The notes beneath the pieces were generated by a model, which saw nothing but the letters and a program-made list of their open reading frames with translations, searched no databases and was not told the DNA's origin. The position numbers and the translations under genes were made by a program. A stretch of DNA of 64,000 nucleotides from Dyadobacter fanqingshengii (GTDB taxonomy: Bacteria; Bacteroidota; Bacteroidia; Cytophagales; Spirosomataceae), in the NCBI RefSeq assembly GCF_023822005.2, contig NZ_CP098806.1:5144501-5208500 (forward strand), read 5' to 3'. Position 1 is the first letter of the stretch. The number at the start of each line of letters is the position of its first letter. Positions 18,455 through 26,120 of the stretch are shown piece after piece.

Positions 18455-18829
18455 ATGCTGTACCTACTGAATACCCACATAATAATAGAATTAGGACTGT
18501 TCATCTTCATTCTTTTAGCCACCCTTTACTTTTACTTCGGTATACAAAAAAGCCTTCAACTAGCCAGAAAAGCGAGAATTAAGCTATTAGGACAAGAGGC
18601 TCTCGCAACAATCCTATTTATAGAAGCGGAAGAAGGACATCCCATAAAAAAGCCGTTTAAAATTCAAATTCAAGTAGAGCCTGTTATGGGGAGAAATTTC
18701 GTAACAGATTTAACCGACCTCCCAAAATCGGTTGTTCAATCAGTCAAGGTTGGAGATAAAATGCATGTAAAATTCCTTCCCAAAAACCCTAGAAAGGTAA
18801 TTTTCATAAGGCTGTTGAGTATTGACTAG
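18455..18829 (+). CDS. Small membrane-anchored protein of unknown function (DUF3592-like)
   Basis: 124 residues. One N-terminal membrane helix (about 10-30) is followed by a beta-rich soluble domain. The soluble part has ATILFIEAEEG, FKIQIQVEPVMGRNF and VGDKMHVKFLPKNPRKVIFI. The last piece resembles the VxVxYxPxNPxxV ending of DUF3592-type proteins. It starts 16 bases after the sensor kinase and may be in its transcript. Its function is unknown, and no enzymatic motif is visible. Confidence 0.6.
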   Translation: MLYLLNTHIIIELGLFIFILLATLYFYFGIQKSLQLARKARIKLLGQEALATILFIEAEEGHPIKKPFKIQIQVEPVMGRNFVTDLTDLPKSVVQSVKVGDKMHVKFLPKNPRKVIFIRLLSID

Positions 18830-18890
18830 CTAATACAATAAGCGCCATTTTACCGATAAATAATTCTGCCATGGCCGTTAGTTCAATGGA

Positions 18891-19079
18891 CTACTCGTAG
18901 ATGAATGGAAAGACAATGGGTTGATCTATTATTGTTGTCCAAACAGTATTAATCGTTAAAACAACATGCTGATACGTGCCCGAAGGGCCAGAGGAGCCTG
19001 TTGCAGCAAAAGTTGTGACACTGGAAATCCAAAACTTACCGGAAAGGTCATTATAGGTATCGTGTCGCATTTGAAACAT
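18891..19079 (-). CDS. Possible small protein, unrecognised
   Basis: An open frame of 62 codons begins MFQMRHDTYNDLSGKFW and ends PIVFPFIYE. Its codons look like those of neighbouring genes and its composition is protein-like, but I recognise no family. It is divergent from the frameshifted DUF2158 gene. It could be a remnant of a longer gene or spurious. Confidence 0.3.
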   Translation of the reverse strand: MFQMRHDTYNDLSGKFWISSVTTFAATGSSGPSGTYQHVVLTINTVWTTIIDQPIVFPFIYE

Positions 19080-19119
19080 TAGGTAATTATGATTAGTTAC
19101 AATTCTTTTCTATAAACAA

Positions 19120-19342
19120 ATGCAACAACAAGATATCCAAGTAGGCGACGTGGTATGGTTGAAATCGGGGAGTCCTTCTATGACGGTGGATGGGTTTCAT
19201 CAGACCTCTAAAAATTTTTTACAGGTGTTTTTGGTTTAATGAAGAAGGAAATGCCGTTTCCGAGTATTTCAATCAGCTTAGTTTGACTACAAATGATAAT
19301 ACGCTGAAATTTTCAGTCAAGAACAGATCTGAAAACCAGTAA
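19120..19342 (+). pseudogene. DUF2158 (YodC-like) gene interrupted by a one-base frameshift
   Basis: ATG 19120 starts MQQQDIQVGDVVWLKSGSP, followed by SMTVDGF, the typical DUF2158 beginning (VGDVVxLKSGGPxMTV). The frame then hits a stop after 39 codons. Skipping one base in the T6 run near 19213-19218 restores CFWFNEEGNAVSEYF, followed by LSLTTND and a stop at 19340-19342. CxWF followed by a glycine is what the family has at this point. The corrected protein would be 73 residues. The cause is an assembly error in the A5T6 homopolymer, a true frameshift mutation, or less likely recoding. The role of this family is not known. Confidence 0.75.
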
Positions 19343-19364
19343 CTGTGGATTTAAATCAAAGCGG

Positions 19365-19422
19365 AAGTCCCGGGCTTTCAGACTTTACCAAGAAGTGAGT
19401 CAGACTGTTCCCGGGCTTTTTT
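19365..19422 (+). terminator. Probable terminator of the DUF2158 gene
   Basis: AAGTCCCGGG at 19365-19374 can pair with CCCGGGCTT at 19410-19418 with one bulged T. A T6 run follows at 19417-19422. The loop is long, about 35 bases, so strength is uncertain. Confidence 0.5.
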
Positions 19423-19495
19423 GTGCGCAATCCTTTCAAAGCACATTACTAGCACAGGGAGGGATCGAGTTACCATTGTGCTGACCTAATCAAAT

Positions 19496-19526
19496 TTTGC
19501 AATGGCAGGGGCGTTTAGTTTCTTTG
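19496..19526 (+). promoter_or_regulatory. Bacteroidota-type promoter of the M28 peptidase gene
   Basis: TTTG at 19496-19499 and TTTCTTTG at 19519-19526 are separated by exactly 19 bases. This matches TTTG-N19-TAnnTTTG except for one base. Transcription would begin near 19533, about 20 bases before the ATG at 19554. Confidence 0.6.
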
Positions 19527-19553
19527 TAAGAATTGATTTTATATAATTTTCTT

Positions 19554-21146
19554 ATGAACAGAAATTTGCTGGCGGGAATGTTCCTGTCAATCACGACTTT
19601 GGCTTTTGGGCAGGATGATGCTGCCAAATATGCCGAGAGTATAACTCCTGCCGATTTAAAAAAGCATTTGGTAATCATCGCCTCAGATAGCCTCGAGGGT
19701 CGTGACACGGGCTCGCCTGGGCAGAAAAAGGCGGCGGAATATGTTTCGGGATTTTATAAGGAATATGGCTTGACGCCCGCTGCAACCGCTACTGATGGTT
19801 CCAAAAGTTATTTGCAAAAATATAATCTTCATAAAAGAAGCTGGGGTGAAGTTTATGTGAAAGTGGGTAGCAAAAAGTATGAGTTTAATAAAGACTTTTA
19901 TCTCAATGGCCTATTGAACGTTCCTCAGGAATCAAGCTCAGAAGTGATTTTGGTGGGTTATGGCATTGATGATACCAGCTATACAGACTACAATAACCAG
20001 GATGTAAAAGGCAAATCCGTCATCATGTTTGAAGGTGAGCCAAAAAGCGCGGATGGCAAATATTTGGTAAGCGGCACAACTGAAAAGACCAAGTGGAGCG
20101 GGCCGGTTTCATGGCAGGCGAAGGCAAGGGTGGCCCTGGACAGAGGTGCAACCTATGTTTTTATCATTACCGAAAAGACCGGTGAGGATCTAGATAAGGA
20201 GATCCGGCAACGTGCAGTAATGGCCAGACGTTTCAGCGCGCCAACACTAAAGCCGGTAGTAGAAACACCTAACAGCGTTGCGGCGTTCGCCGTTTCTTCC
20301 GGAATTGCCGCTCAGATCCTGAGCACTTCTGCGAATAAACTTTCCAAGGAAAAAGCGTCTATTGATAAATCTGGTAAGCCACTTTCAAAGCAGATGACTG
20401 GAAATGTGGCGGTAAAAGCGGAGCGTCAGAGCGAGACGATCGAAACCGAGAATGTAGCCGCATTTATGGAAGGTTCGGATAAAAAAGATGAAGTGCTGGT
20501 AATCAGCGCACATTTGGACCACATTGGAATTTCGGATAATGGTGAGATTAACAATGGGGCTGATGATGACGGGTCGGGCACCGTATCGCTGCTTGAAATT
20601 GCGGAGGCATTCAGCAAAGCAAAAGCAGAGGGTAAGGGACCCAGGAGAAGTATTTTATTTCTGAATGTTACCGGTGAGGAAAAAGGACTTTTTGGCTCGG
20701 AATATTATTCTGAAAATCCATTGTTCCCGCTGAAAAATACGATTGCAGATCTGAACATCGATATGATCGGGCGTGTGGATCAGGCTCATGCGAGCGATCC
20801 GAAATATGTATATCTGATCGGTTCGGATAAGCTTTCTTCCAAGTTACATGAGATCAGTGAGGAGGCAAACAAGAAATACATTAATTACCAATTGGATTAC
20901 ACATTCAACGATCCTAAGGACCCGAACCGGTTTTATTACCGTTCGGACCATTATAATTTCGCTAAAATGGGCGTTCCCGTCATTTTTTACTTCACGGGAG
21001 TGCACGAGGATTATCACAAGCCGGGCGATGATGTAGAAAAGATCCTTTTTGATAAGCAGGCTCCGATTGTAAAGCTGGTTTTTCATACTGCATGGGAGCT
21101 GGTAAACCGTGAGGAGCGCATTGAGGTCGACAGCAATAAGCAGTAA
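19554..21146 (+). CDS. M28 family metallopeptidase, exported
   Basis: 530 residues from ATG 19554, which gives a proper signal peptide (MNRNLLAGMFLSITTLAFGQ). Seven upstream in-frame codons are less likely, given the promoter position. The catalytic domain shows the two-zinc ligands in AHLDH (His320), NGADDDGSG (Asp338), GEEKG (Glu375), NIDMIGR (Asp403) and the C-terminal HEDYH. A PA-like insertion lies between, at about 120-290. Such enzymes are aminopeptidases acting on peptides in the periplasm or outside. A TraB/GumN gene follows after 13 bases. Confidence 0.92.
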   Translation: MNRNLLAGMFLSITTLAFGQDDAAKYAESITPADLKKHLVIIASDSLEGRDTGSPGQKKAAEYVSGFYKEYGLTPAATATDGSKSYLQKYNLHKRSWGEVYVKVGSKKYEFNKDFYLNGLLNVPQESSSEVILVGYGIDDTSYTDYNNQDVKGKSVIMFEGEPKSADGKYLVSGTTEKTKWSGPVSWQAKARVALDRGATYVFIITEKTGEDLDKEIRQRAVMARRFSAPTLKPVVETPNSVAAFAVSSGIAAQILSTSANKLSKEKASIDKSGKPLSKQMTGNVAVKAERQSETIETENVAAFMEGSDKKDEVLVISAHLDHIGISDNGEINNGADDDGSGTVSLLEIAEAFSKAKAEGKGPRRSILFLNVTGEEKGLFGSEYYSENPLFPLKNTIADLNIDMIGRVDQAHASDPKYVYLIGSDKLSSKLHEISEEANKKYINYQLDYTFNDPKDPNRFYYRSDHYNFAKMGVPVIFYFTGVHEDYHKPGDDVEKILFDKQAPIVKLVFHTAWELVNREERIEVDSNKQ

Positions 21147-21159
21147 CATTCATCAAGCC

Positions 21160-22020
21160 ATGAAAAAATTACTTTTAAGCTTTGTTCTGCTCATGCAATG
21201 TTTTTTTGCCAGTGCTCAGGCACCGGTGGAGAATTCCTTGCTTTGGGAAATTACAACACCTGGACAGGCAAAACCATCGTATTTGTTTGGAACTATACAT
21301 TTGATTTGCCCTACCGACTTCTTGCTAAGCGACTCGCTGAAAGCGACATTGGCACGCACCCAGCAGGTTGCTCTGGAAATAGATATGGACGACCCGGGCA
21401 TGATGGCAAGTATGATGAAATCAATGAATATGTCAGACGGCAACGAACTGAAAAAGCTGGTGACAGAACAGCAATACGCAAAGCTGAGCCAATTTTACAA
21501 GGATTCCGTTGGTGTAGCGCTGGCTATGTTTGAGAAAGCGAAACCATTTATTTTGATGGGACCTCTTTTTAATGCGGTTCTGTCGTGTCAGCCGCAATCC
21601 TACGAAATGTCTTTGGTTGAATTGGCTGCAGAACAGAAATCGGAGGTGATTGGAATTGAGACTTTGGATGAACAAATGGCCATTTTTGATACAATTCCCT
21701 ATCAGGATCAAATCAAAACGATCATTACAATGATTGATAGCCTTCCTCAGGCTCGAAAAGAATTTAGCAATCTTGTTGCGTTATATAAATCTCAGAAAAT
21801 CAATGATTTATATAATCTTATGATGGCTAGTAATTATGGTATGGATGGAAATGAGGAAGTCATGCTTTTTGCAAGAAACAAAAAATGGGTGCCCAGGATA
21901 AAGAAAATTGCAGCAGAAAAACCAACCTTCTTTGCAGTTGGAGCAGGTCATCTGGGAGGCGATCGCGGTGTTATTTCCTTATTAAGAAAAGAAGGATTTA
22001 AGGTCAGGGCGATTAAGTGA
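21160..22020 (+). CDS. TraB/GumN family protein, exported
   Basis: 286 residues from ATG 21160. Signal peptide MKKLLLSFVLLMQCFFASAQ. The mature protein starts with LLWEITTPG and SYLFGTIHL, the first conserved block of the TraB/GumN fold. It ends with FFAVGAGHLGGDRGVISLLRKEGF, the second block, with GxGHL. These proteins resemble erythromycin-esterase/TIKI-type folds and may be metal-dependent proteases, but function in Bacteroidota is not established. Probably co-transcribed with the M28 peptidase. An upstream open extension to 21109 overlaps the peptidase and is not used. Confidence 0.88.
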   Translation: MKKLLLSFVLLMQCFFASAQAPVENSLLWEITTPGQAKPSYLFGTIHLICPTDFLLSDSLKATLARTQQVALEIDMDDPGMMASMMKSMNMSDGNELKKLVTEQQYAKLSQFYKDSVGVALAMFEKAKPFILMGPLFNAVLSCQPQSYEMSLVELAAEQKSEVIGIETLDEQMAIFDTIPYQDQIKTIITMIDSLPQARKEFSNLVALYKSQKINDLYNLMMASNYGMDGNEEVMLFARNKKWVPRIKKIAAEKPTFFAVGAGHLGGDRGVISLLRKEGFKVRAIK

Positions 22021-22022
22021 TC

Positions 22023-23507
22023 TTAGAATGCTGTGATCCATCGGGTGACGAGACTTGGATTGAAAAACAATAATAAAATCGCCATAACGAGCACACCGGC
22101 AATGACTTTGCCGGTGATGCTTTGATTTGAAGGTGCTTTTTTCTGGGCTAATGCCTTGAAAAATAACAGGTAGGGAATTCTCAAATAGTAAGCCAGCGAT
22201 ATTGCTGCATTGAGAATACCACCAATGAGCAGCCACAGCATCCACGGAAATGCCTGCTGATGATAACTTTCCCAAAGCGCAGAAAATACCAGCAGTTTTG
22301 AAGTGAATCCCGCAGTTGGTGGGAGACCAGCCAATGCGATCATTACAATCGTCAGAATGCTGGAAACCCACATATTTCGGCGTCCCAAGCCTTCAAAGCA
22401 GACTAAATTTGTGTTGGATACTGGTTGTAACAGGTCAATCAGGAAGAAAGCTGTGAGGTTGATGATCAGATAAGCGGCTGTGTAAAACACGGCTGACTCA
22501 AATCCAAAACGACTGTAAGCGGCAATCCCGACGAGCAAATAACCGGCCTGCGCAATGGATGAATAGGCCAATAATCGCCTCGCATTTGTTTGGAGCAAGG
22601 CTGCAAGATTCCCGACGGTCATGCTGATTAATGCAATTCCACCCAAAATAGGGAAATATTGCGCGGGTAAAATTCCTGCCAAACGCATCAATACCAGAAC
22701 AACCGCGGCTTTTGGTGCAACAGATAAAAATGATACGAGTGGAGTAGGAGCAGCCTCGTAAACATCTGGCGTCCAGACGTGAAACGGCACGAGCGAAAGC
22801 TTGAAAAGCAGTCCGGCCAGCGTAAGTACAATGGTAACCGTTATCACGAGCACAGAATTATTCATTAATCCGGCTGTCATTGCCTCACTCGTAATGTCCA
22901 TTGTGCCTGTTAAACCATAAATCAAAGAAATTCCGTAAAGCATTACTGCTGAGCTTGCTGCGCCAAATAGTAAGTATTTAATGCCTGCTTCGGCCGCTTT
23001 TTTGTACGGGGATATCGCGACGAGCAGATAGGAACTGATCGAAATCAATTCCAAAGAAAGGTAGATAGTCAGCAAATGTGTCGACATTGTCAGCAGATTC
23101 ATTCCTGCAACGGCGGCGATCAGCAGTGCATTGAATTCAGGCGGGAAATCATATTTTAATACGCGAACGTGGATGAGCGTAAAAATCCAGGCGAGCGTAA
23201 TCATGATCTTGAAGAAAACGGCTTGCCTGTCCAGGAATAAGAGCGGTTGAAATCGAAAGGCGGGTTCGGTGTTCCATTGACCAAGGATCAGCAAAAGCGT
23301 AATAATGCTGCCTGCAAGCGCTATATTTTGAAGATAAGGAGCAATTTTCTCTTTTTTAAGCCAACGCAAAAACACCAGTTCCGCAAAAAGGAAAAAGCAA
23401 AAGAGGAATGCCAGAAAAATCTCAGGAGTGATTCCTGCCAGGCTCCGGCGTATATGTATAAGCTGATCGTTAATATCCAATTTGAGCGGGTACAATTTTT
23501 TTGGCAA
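22023..23507 (-). CDS. nuoN: NADH-quinone oxidoreductase subunit N (solitary nuoN)
   Basis: 494 residues with about 14 predicted membrane helices, full length for NuoN. Proton-channel signatures of the Mrp/Nuo antiporter family are present: KLSLVPFHVWTPDVYEAAP, the Lys region SVAPKAAVVLVLMR, and ALAGLPPTAGFTSKLLVFSALWES. It is one of the proton-pumping arms of Complex I in the inner membrane. Unusually, no other nuo gene is adjacent: neighbours are TraB (convergent) and a divergent unknown gene. It could be a displaced nuoN or an Mrp-like paralogue. Confidence 0.88.
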   Translation of the reverse strand: MPKKLYPLKLDINDQLIHIRRSLAGITPEIFLAFLFCFFLFAELVFLRWLKKEKIAPYLQNIALAGSIITLLLILGQWNTEPAFRFQPLLFLDRQAVFFKIMITLAWIFTLIHVRVLKYDFPPEFNALLIAAVAGMNLLTMSTHLLTIYLSLELISISSYLLVAISPYKKAAEAGIKYLLFGAASSAVMLYGISLIYGLTGTMDITSEAMTAGLMNNSVLVITVTIVLTLAGLLFKLSLVPFHVWTPDVYEAAPTPLVSFLSVAPKAAVVLVLMRLAGILPAQYFPILGGIALISMTVGNLAALLQTNARRLLAYSSIAQAGYLLVGIAAYSRFGFESAVFYTAAYLIINLTAFFLIDLLQPVSNTNLVCFEGLGRRNMWVSSILTIVMIALAGLPPTAGFTSKLLVFSALWESYHQQAFPWMLWLLIGGILNAAISLAYYLRIPYLLFFKALAQKKAPSNQSITGKVIAGVLVMAILLLFFNPSLVTRWITAF

Positions 23508-23582
23508 AAGTACAGAAAGATGCCAGCAATCTAAATTCTCGCATTATCAGACTTCGAACTTATCAAATTAACCAACTTTATT

Positions 23583-24245
23583 ATGAAATATGTACTAAGA
23601 TTTTTTTTGCTCCCTTTCTTTCTTTGGAGTAACACAATTATTGCGCAGGATTCTACCGGATTAGCAGGAACTCCATATAAAGATGCAACGGCCGAAGGAG
23701 AAAGCTCGCCTTACCTGTTCAAAGAATGGTATATGGGCACGGTTCGCACAAATGATGACATTGTGCACGACGGTGTTAAAATCCGATATGATCTTAGAAA
23801 AGACGAAGTGGAATATATGGCTGACTCTGGTTTATATAGGGTTTCCTCTGGTTTTAAAGAGTTTACGATCCCCACAGGAACGGATTTGTATATTTTTAAA
23901 AATGGCTACCCTGCGGTTGGTGAACAAACGGATAAGAGCTTTTACCGGGTTATTTATGACGGTAACACTAAGCTTTTGAAAAAATATGTCGCGCCGATCA
24001 AAGTCGAGAAAGCGAGTGCAACACGCACATTAGAGCCGGACGCGAAGCTTTATATCTTGAAAAATGAGAAGCTTAATCCCGTTCAATTAAGCAACAGAAA
24101 CAGCTTTTTGAAATTGTTGACAGACGAGAAAAACAAAATGAATTATGTGATCAGGGAATCACAGCTGGACTTCGCAGCTGATGACGATCTTCGGACTCTT
24201 TTGGAGGAATATGATTCCTATAAAGCAGGCCGCGGCGGAAATTAA
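23583..24245 (+). CDS. Exported protein of unknown function
   Basis: 220 residues with a signal peptide (MKYVLRFFLLPFFLWSNTIIAQ). The mature part contains GTPYKDATAEG, WYMGTVRTNDD, IRYDLRKDEVEYM and IPTGTDLYIFKNGY, then a charged C-terminus. The pattern of short beta strands with conserved Tyr and Asp suggests a Bacteroidota-specific secreted protein. I recognise no family or catalytic motif. It is a single gene, divergent from nuoN and convergent with the phosphodiesterase gene. Confidence 0.75.
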   Translation: MKYVLRFFLLPFFLWSNTIIAQDSTGLAGTPYKDATAEGESSPYLFKEWYMGTVRTNDDIVHDGVKIRYDLRKDEVEYMADSGLYRVSSGFKEFTIPTGTDLYIFKNGYPAVGEQTDKSFYRVIYDGNTKLLKKYVAPIKVEKASATRTLEPDAKLYILKNEKLNPVQLSNRNSFLKLLTDEKNKMNYVIRESQLDFAADDDLRTLLEEYDSYKAGRGGN

Positions 24246-24248
24246 GGG

Positions 24249-25490
24249 TTATTTTTCAACGACCCATTGATTGACGTTGTTGAGTTTACCTTCAAGAACG
24301 ATTTTGAAAAAGCCGGAAGGATATTGAGAAATATCTATTTCGGCTTTTTCATTGGCAGCATCTGCTTCGCCAACCAAATGATAAAGGTCACGCTCCCCTT
24401 TACCGAAATGATTGGTTGTGGTAAGCCATATTTTCACTTTTCCAGTCTTATCTAATGCTTTCCAGGAAACATTCAGCTTGCCTGATTCTTTACTGATAAC
24501 TGGTTTCGCAATCGATAAGTTGCCGGTAAAAGCTACTCCATCTACTTCAAAGGCCTGTTCTTTTGGAATGTTAATGTCTAAATGCCTCGCGATAGTAGGC
24601 ATAATGTCGACAATGCCAGGGGTTTCTTTGAATGTGGGATTAAGTTCCTTTGCATTGGTTACGATCCATGTGCCGCGCTCGCGATCAGATTGCCCGCCAT
24701 GGCCTTTTCCCGTTTTAGCATCCCGGCCGTGATCCGTTGTTACAACTACCAGCCAGTCTTCATTGAAATTCTTTTCACGTAACGAAACCGCTTTCCAGAG
24801 TCGGCCCATTTGGTCATCCATAGTCTGGATTGCTTTTGTAAACTGCTCGCTATCACCATATCGGTGACCCATATCATCCGTAAATTCCAGATAAACCCAG
24901 GACAGGTCCGGACCATTTTCCTGAATATAGAAAGCCGCTTCATCGACTACTTTTTCGTCAATTTTGTGAATGTATTGGCTGTCCTTATCATGTTTGAAAT
25001 GAATGGTGTCGAGCTCAAATCCATCGAAGAAATAGTCTAGTTGCAGCTTGTTCGTCTGTGGAAGGCCGTCCCCGACCAATTTAGTGCGGTTATCCAGCCA
25101 GGTCGAAAAAACAGCCGTTTTCTTCTGCGGATATTGGCTTTCCATGAACCTGAAAATAGTCCAGTAATGATAGTTTGGATCTTTGATATCATTGTCCCAA
25201 ACATTGTGCTTATTGACCCAAGTGCCTGTTAATAAGCTGTTATAACCTACGGCCGAAATTGTTGGCGTCTGCGAGTAAGTGTCTTTTCCCCCGCCCACGT
25301 ATGCACGTGTGTAACCGCCTTTTTTGGCAATCAGATCAAGATTCGGCGTTGGTGTTTTTTCCTTGCTGTCACTCGAAATGCCGTCTACGATTACAAAAAG
25401 TGTCTTTTTTATTTTTGCTTGTGCTAAAACCGGAGTTTGTTTACAGCAGATTATCATAAAGAAACTGAGCAGAAGAAGGGCGTTTTTCAT
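24249..25490 (-). CDS. Alkaline phosphatase superfamily phosphodiesterase/nucleotide pyrophosphatase
   Basis: 413 residues, exported (signal ends near VLAQA). The family blocks are seen: FVIVDGISSDS (first metal Asp), TPTPNLDLIAKKGG, YSQTPTISAVGYNSLLTG (nucleophile Thr), FTDDMGHRYGDSEQ (metal Asp and His) and VVTTDHGRDAKTGKGHGG (metal Asp, His and His). These are the Zn ligands of PF01663-type enzymes, which hydrolyse phosphodiesters or pyrophosphates in the periplasm. The C-terminal 90 residues form a beta-rich extra domain. Its substrate cannot be told. Confidence 0.9.
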   Translation of the reverse strand: MKNALLLLSFFMIICCKQTPVLAQAKIKKTLFVIVDGISSDSKEKTPTPNLDLIAKKGGYTRAYVGGGKDTYSQTPTISAVGYNSLLTGTWVNKHNVWDNDIKDPNYHYWTIFRFMESQYPQKKTAVFSTWLDNRTKLVGDGLPQTNKLQLDYFFDGFELDTIHFKHDKDSQYIHKIDEKVVDEAAFYIQENGPDLSWVYLEFTDDMGHRYGDSEQFTKAIQTMDDQMGRLWKAVSLREKNFNEDWLVVVTTDHGRDAKTGKGHGGQSDRERGTWIVTNAKELNPTFKETPGIVDIMPTIARHLDINIPKEQAFEVDGVAFTGNLSIAKPVISKESGKLNVSWKALDKTGKVKIWLTTTNHFGKGERDLYHLVGEADAANEKAEIDISQYPSGFFKIVLEGKLNNVNQWVVEK

Positions 25491-25504
25491 GAGTAAGGTT
25501 AAAT

Positions 25505-25558
25505 AGAAAATAAAAATGCTCTCAAATTAACGGCAAAATCGCCGGATTTGAGAGCATT
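25505..25558 (-). terminator. Intrinsic terminator before the phosphodiesterase gene
   Basis: AATGCTCTCAAAT at 25515-25527 pairs with ATTTGAGAGCATT at 25546-25558. An inner CGGC/GCCG stem extends it. On the minus strand the hairpin is followed by TTTTATTTT. It ends the ffh-side transcript after the gene at 25584. Confidence 0.85.
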
Positions 25559-25583
25559 CGTATACTATGAAATGATTATATTT

Positions 25584-26084
25584 TTATTGATTTGCTGGCG
25601 TCTCGGGAACAGGTGCTTCCTTTTTTCTTTTACCAAAAACATAAACGAGACCGAAGTGACTTTTCAAAACCCCACTGTCAAATTTGTCTTTAACATAAGG
25701 ATTCAACTCCAATGCAACCTGGAATCGCCTGTTTTGCGGCAAAGGGGAAATACGAACGCCAACATTTAGTGAGTAACCGTCAATTGTGATCAAATCGGCG
25801 TCGGCGTCGGCAATGCGGTAAAGCGGGTTGAGCCTTAAACCGCCGCCCAGATACCATTGCACCACTTCGCCTCTTTTCAAGTTGATCATTGGCAACAAAT
25901 CCACGCTCAGGCTGCTGAACAGTGAATTGGTCTGAAACCTTGTATCCAGCCAGACCGCTTTTTTTGAGTTAGTGCTGATCGTCAGCAAGCTGCTCCATGG
26001 ATAGTAACCCACTGATGCTTGCGCACTTAGTTTTTGCTGATTAAGAAAAAGAAGTAACGTCAGTACAAAAATGATGCGTTTCAT
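25584..26084 (-). CDS. Exported beta-barrel-like outer membrane protein
   Basis: 166 residues. Signal peptide MKRIIFVLTLLLFLNQQKLSAQ. The mature protein has alternating amphipathic strands (VWLDTRFQTN, WYLGGGLRLNPLY, YSLNVGVRISPL, FQVALELNPYV, SHFGLVYVFGK), as expected for a small outer membrane barrel. A short charged, Pro-rich tail (EAPVPETPANQ) follows. I recognise no transport function. It follows ffh by 36 bases and may be read with it. Confidence 0.7.
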   Translation of the reverse strand: MKRIIFVLTLLLFLNQQKLSAQASVGYYPWSSLLTISTNSKKAVWLDTRFQTNSLFSSLSVDLLPMINLKRGEVVQWYLGGGLRLNPLYRIADADADLITIDGYSLNVGVRISPLPQNRRFQVALELNPYVKDKFDSGVLKSHFGLVYVFGKRKKEAPVPETPANQ

Positions 26085-26120
26085 GAATGAGGAATGAGTG
26101 TTGACACTTTGCAGACTTAA

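Larger units (their letters stand above)
19343..19532. other. Intergenic: terminator-like repeat and M28 promoter
   Basis: Within the 703-base stretch 18830-19532 only the two small items above look coding. This part holds the CCCGGG hairpin and the peptidase promoter. Nothing else was recognised. Confidence 0.4.

Noticed and set aside
19371..19420. CCCGGGCTTT direct repeat as a mobile-element end
   Set aside because: Better explained as the two arms of a terminator; no transposase or second end.
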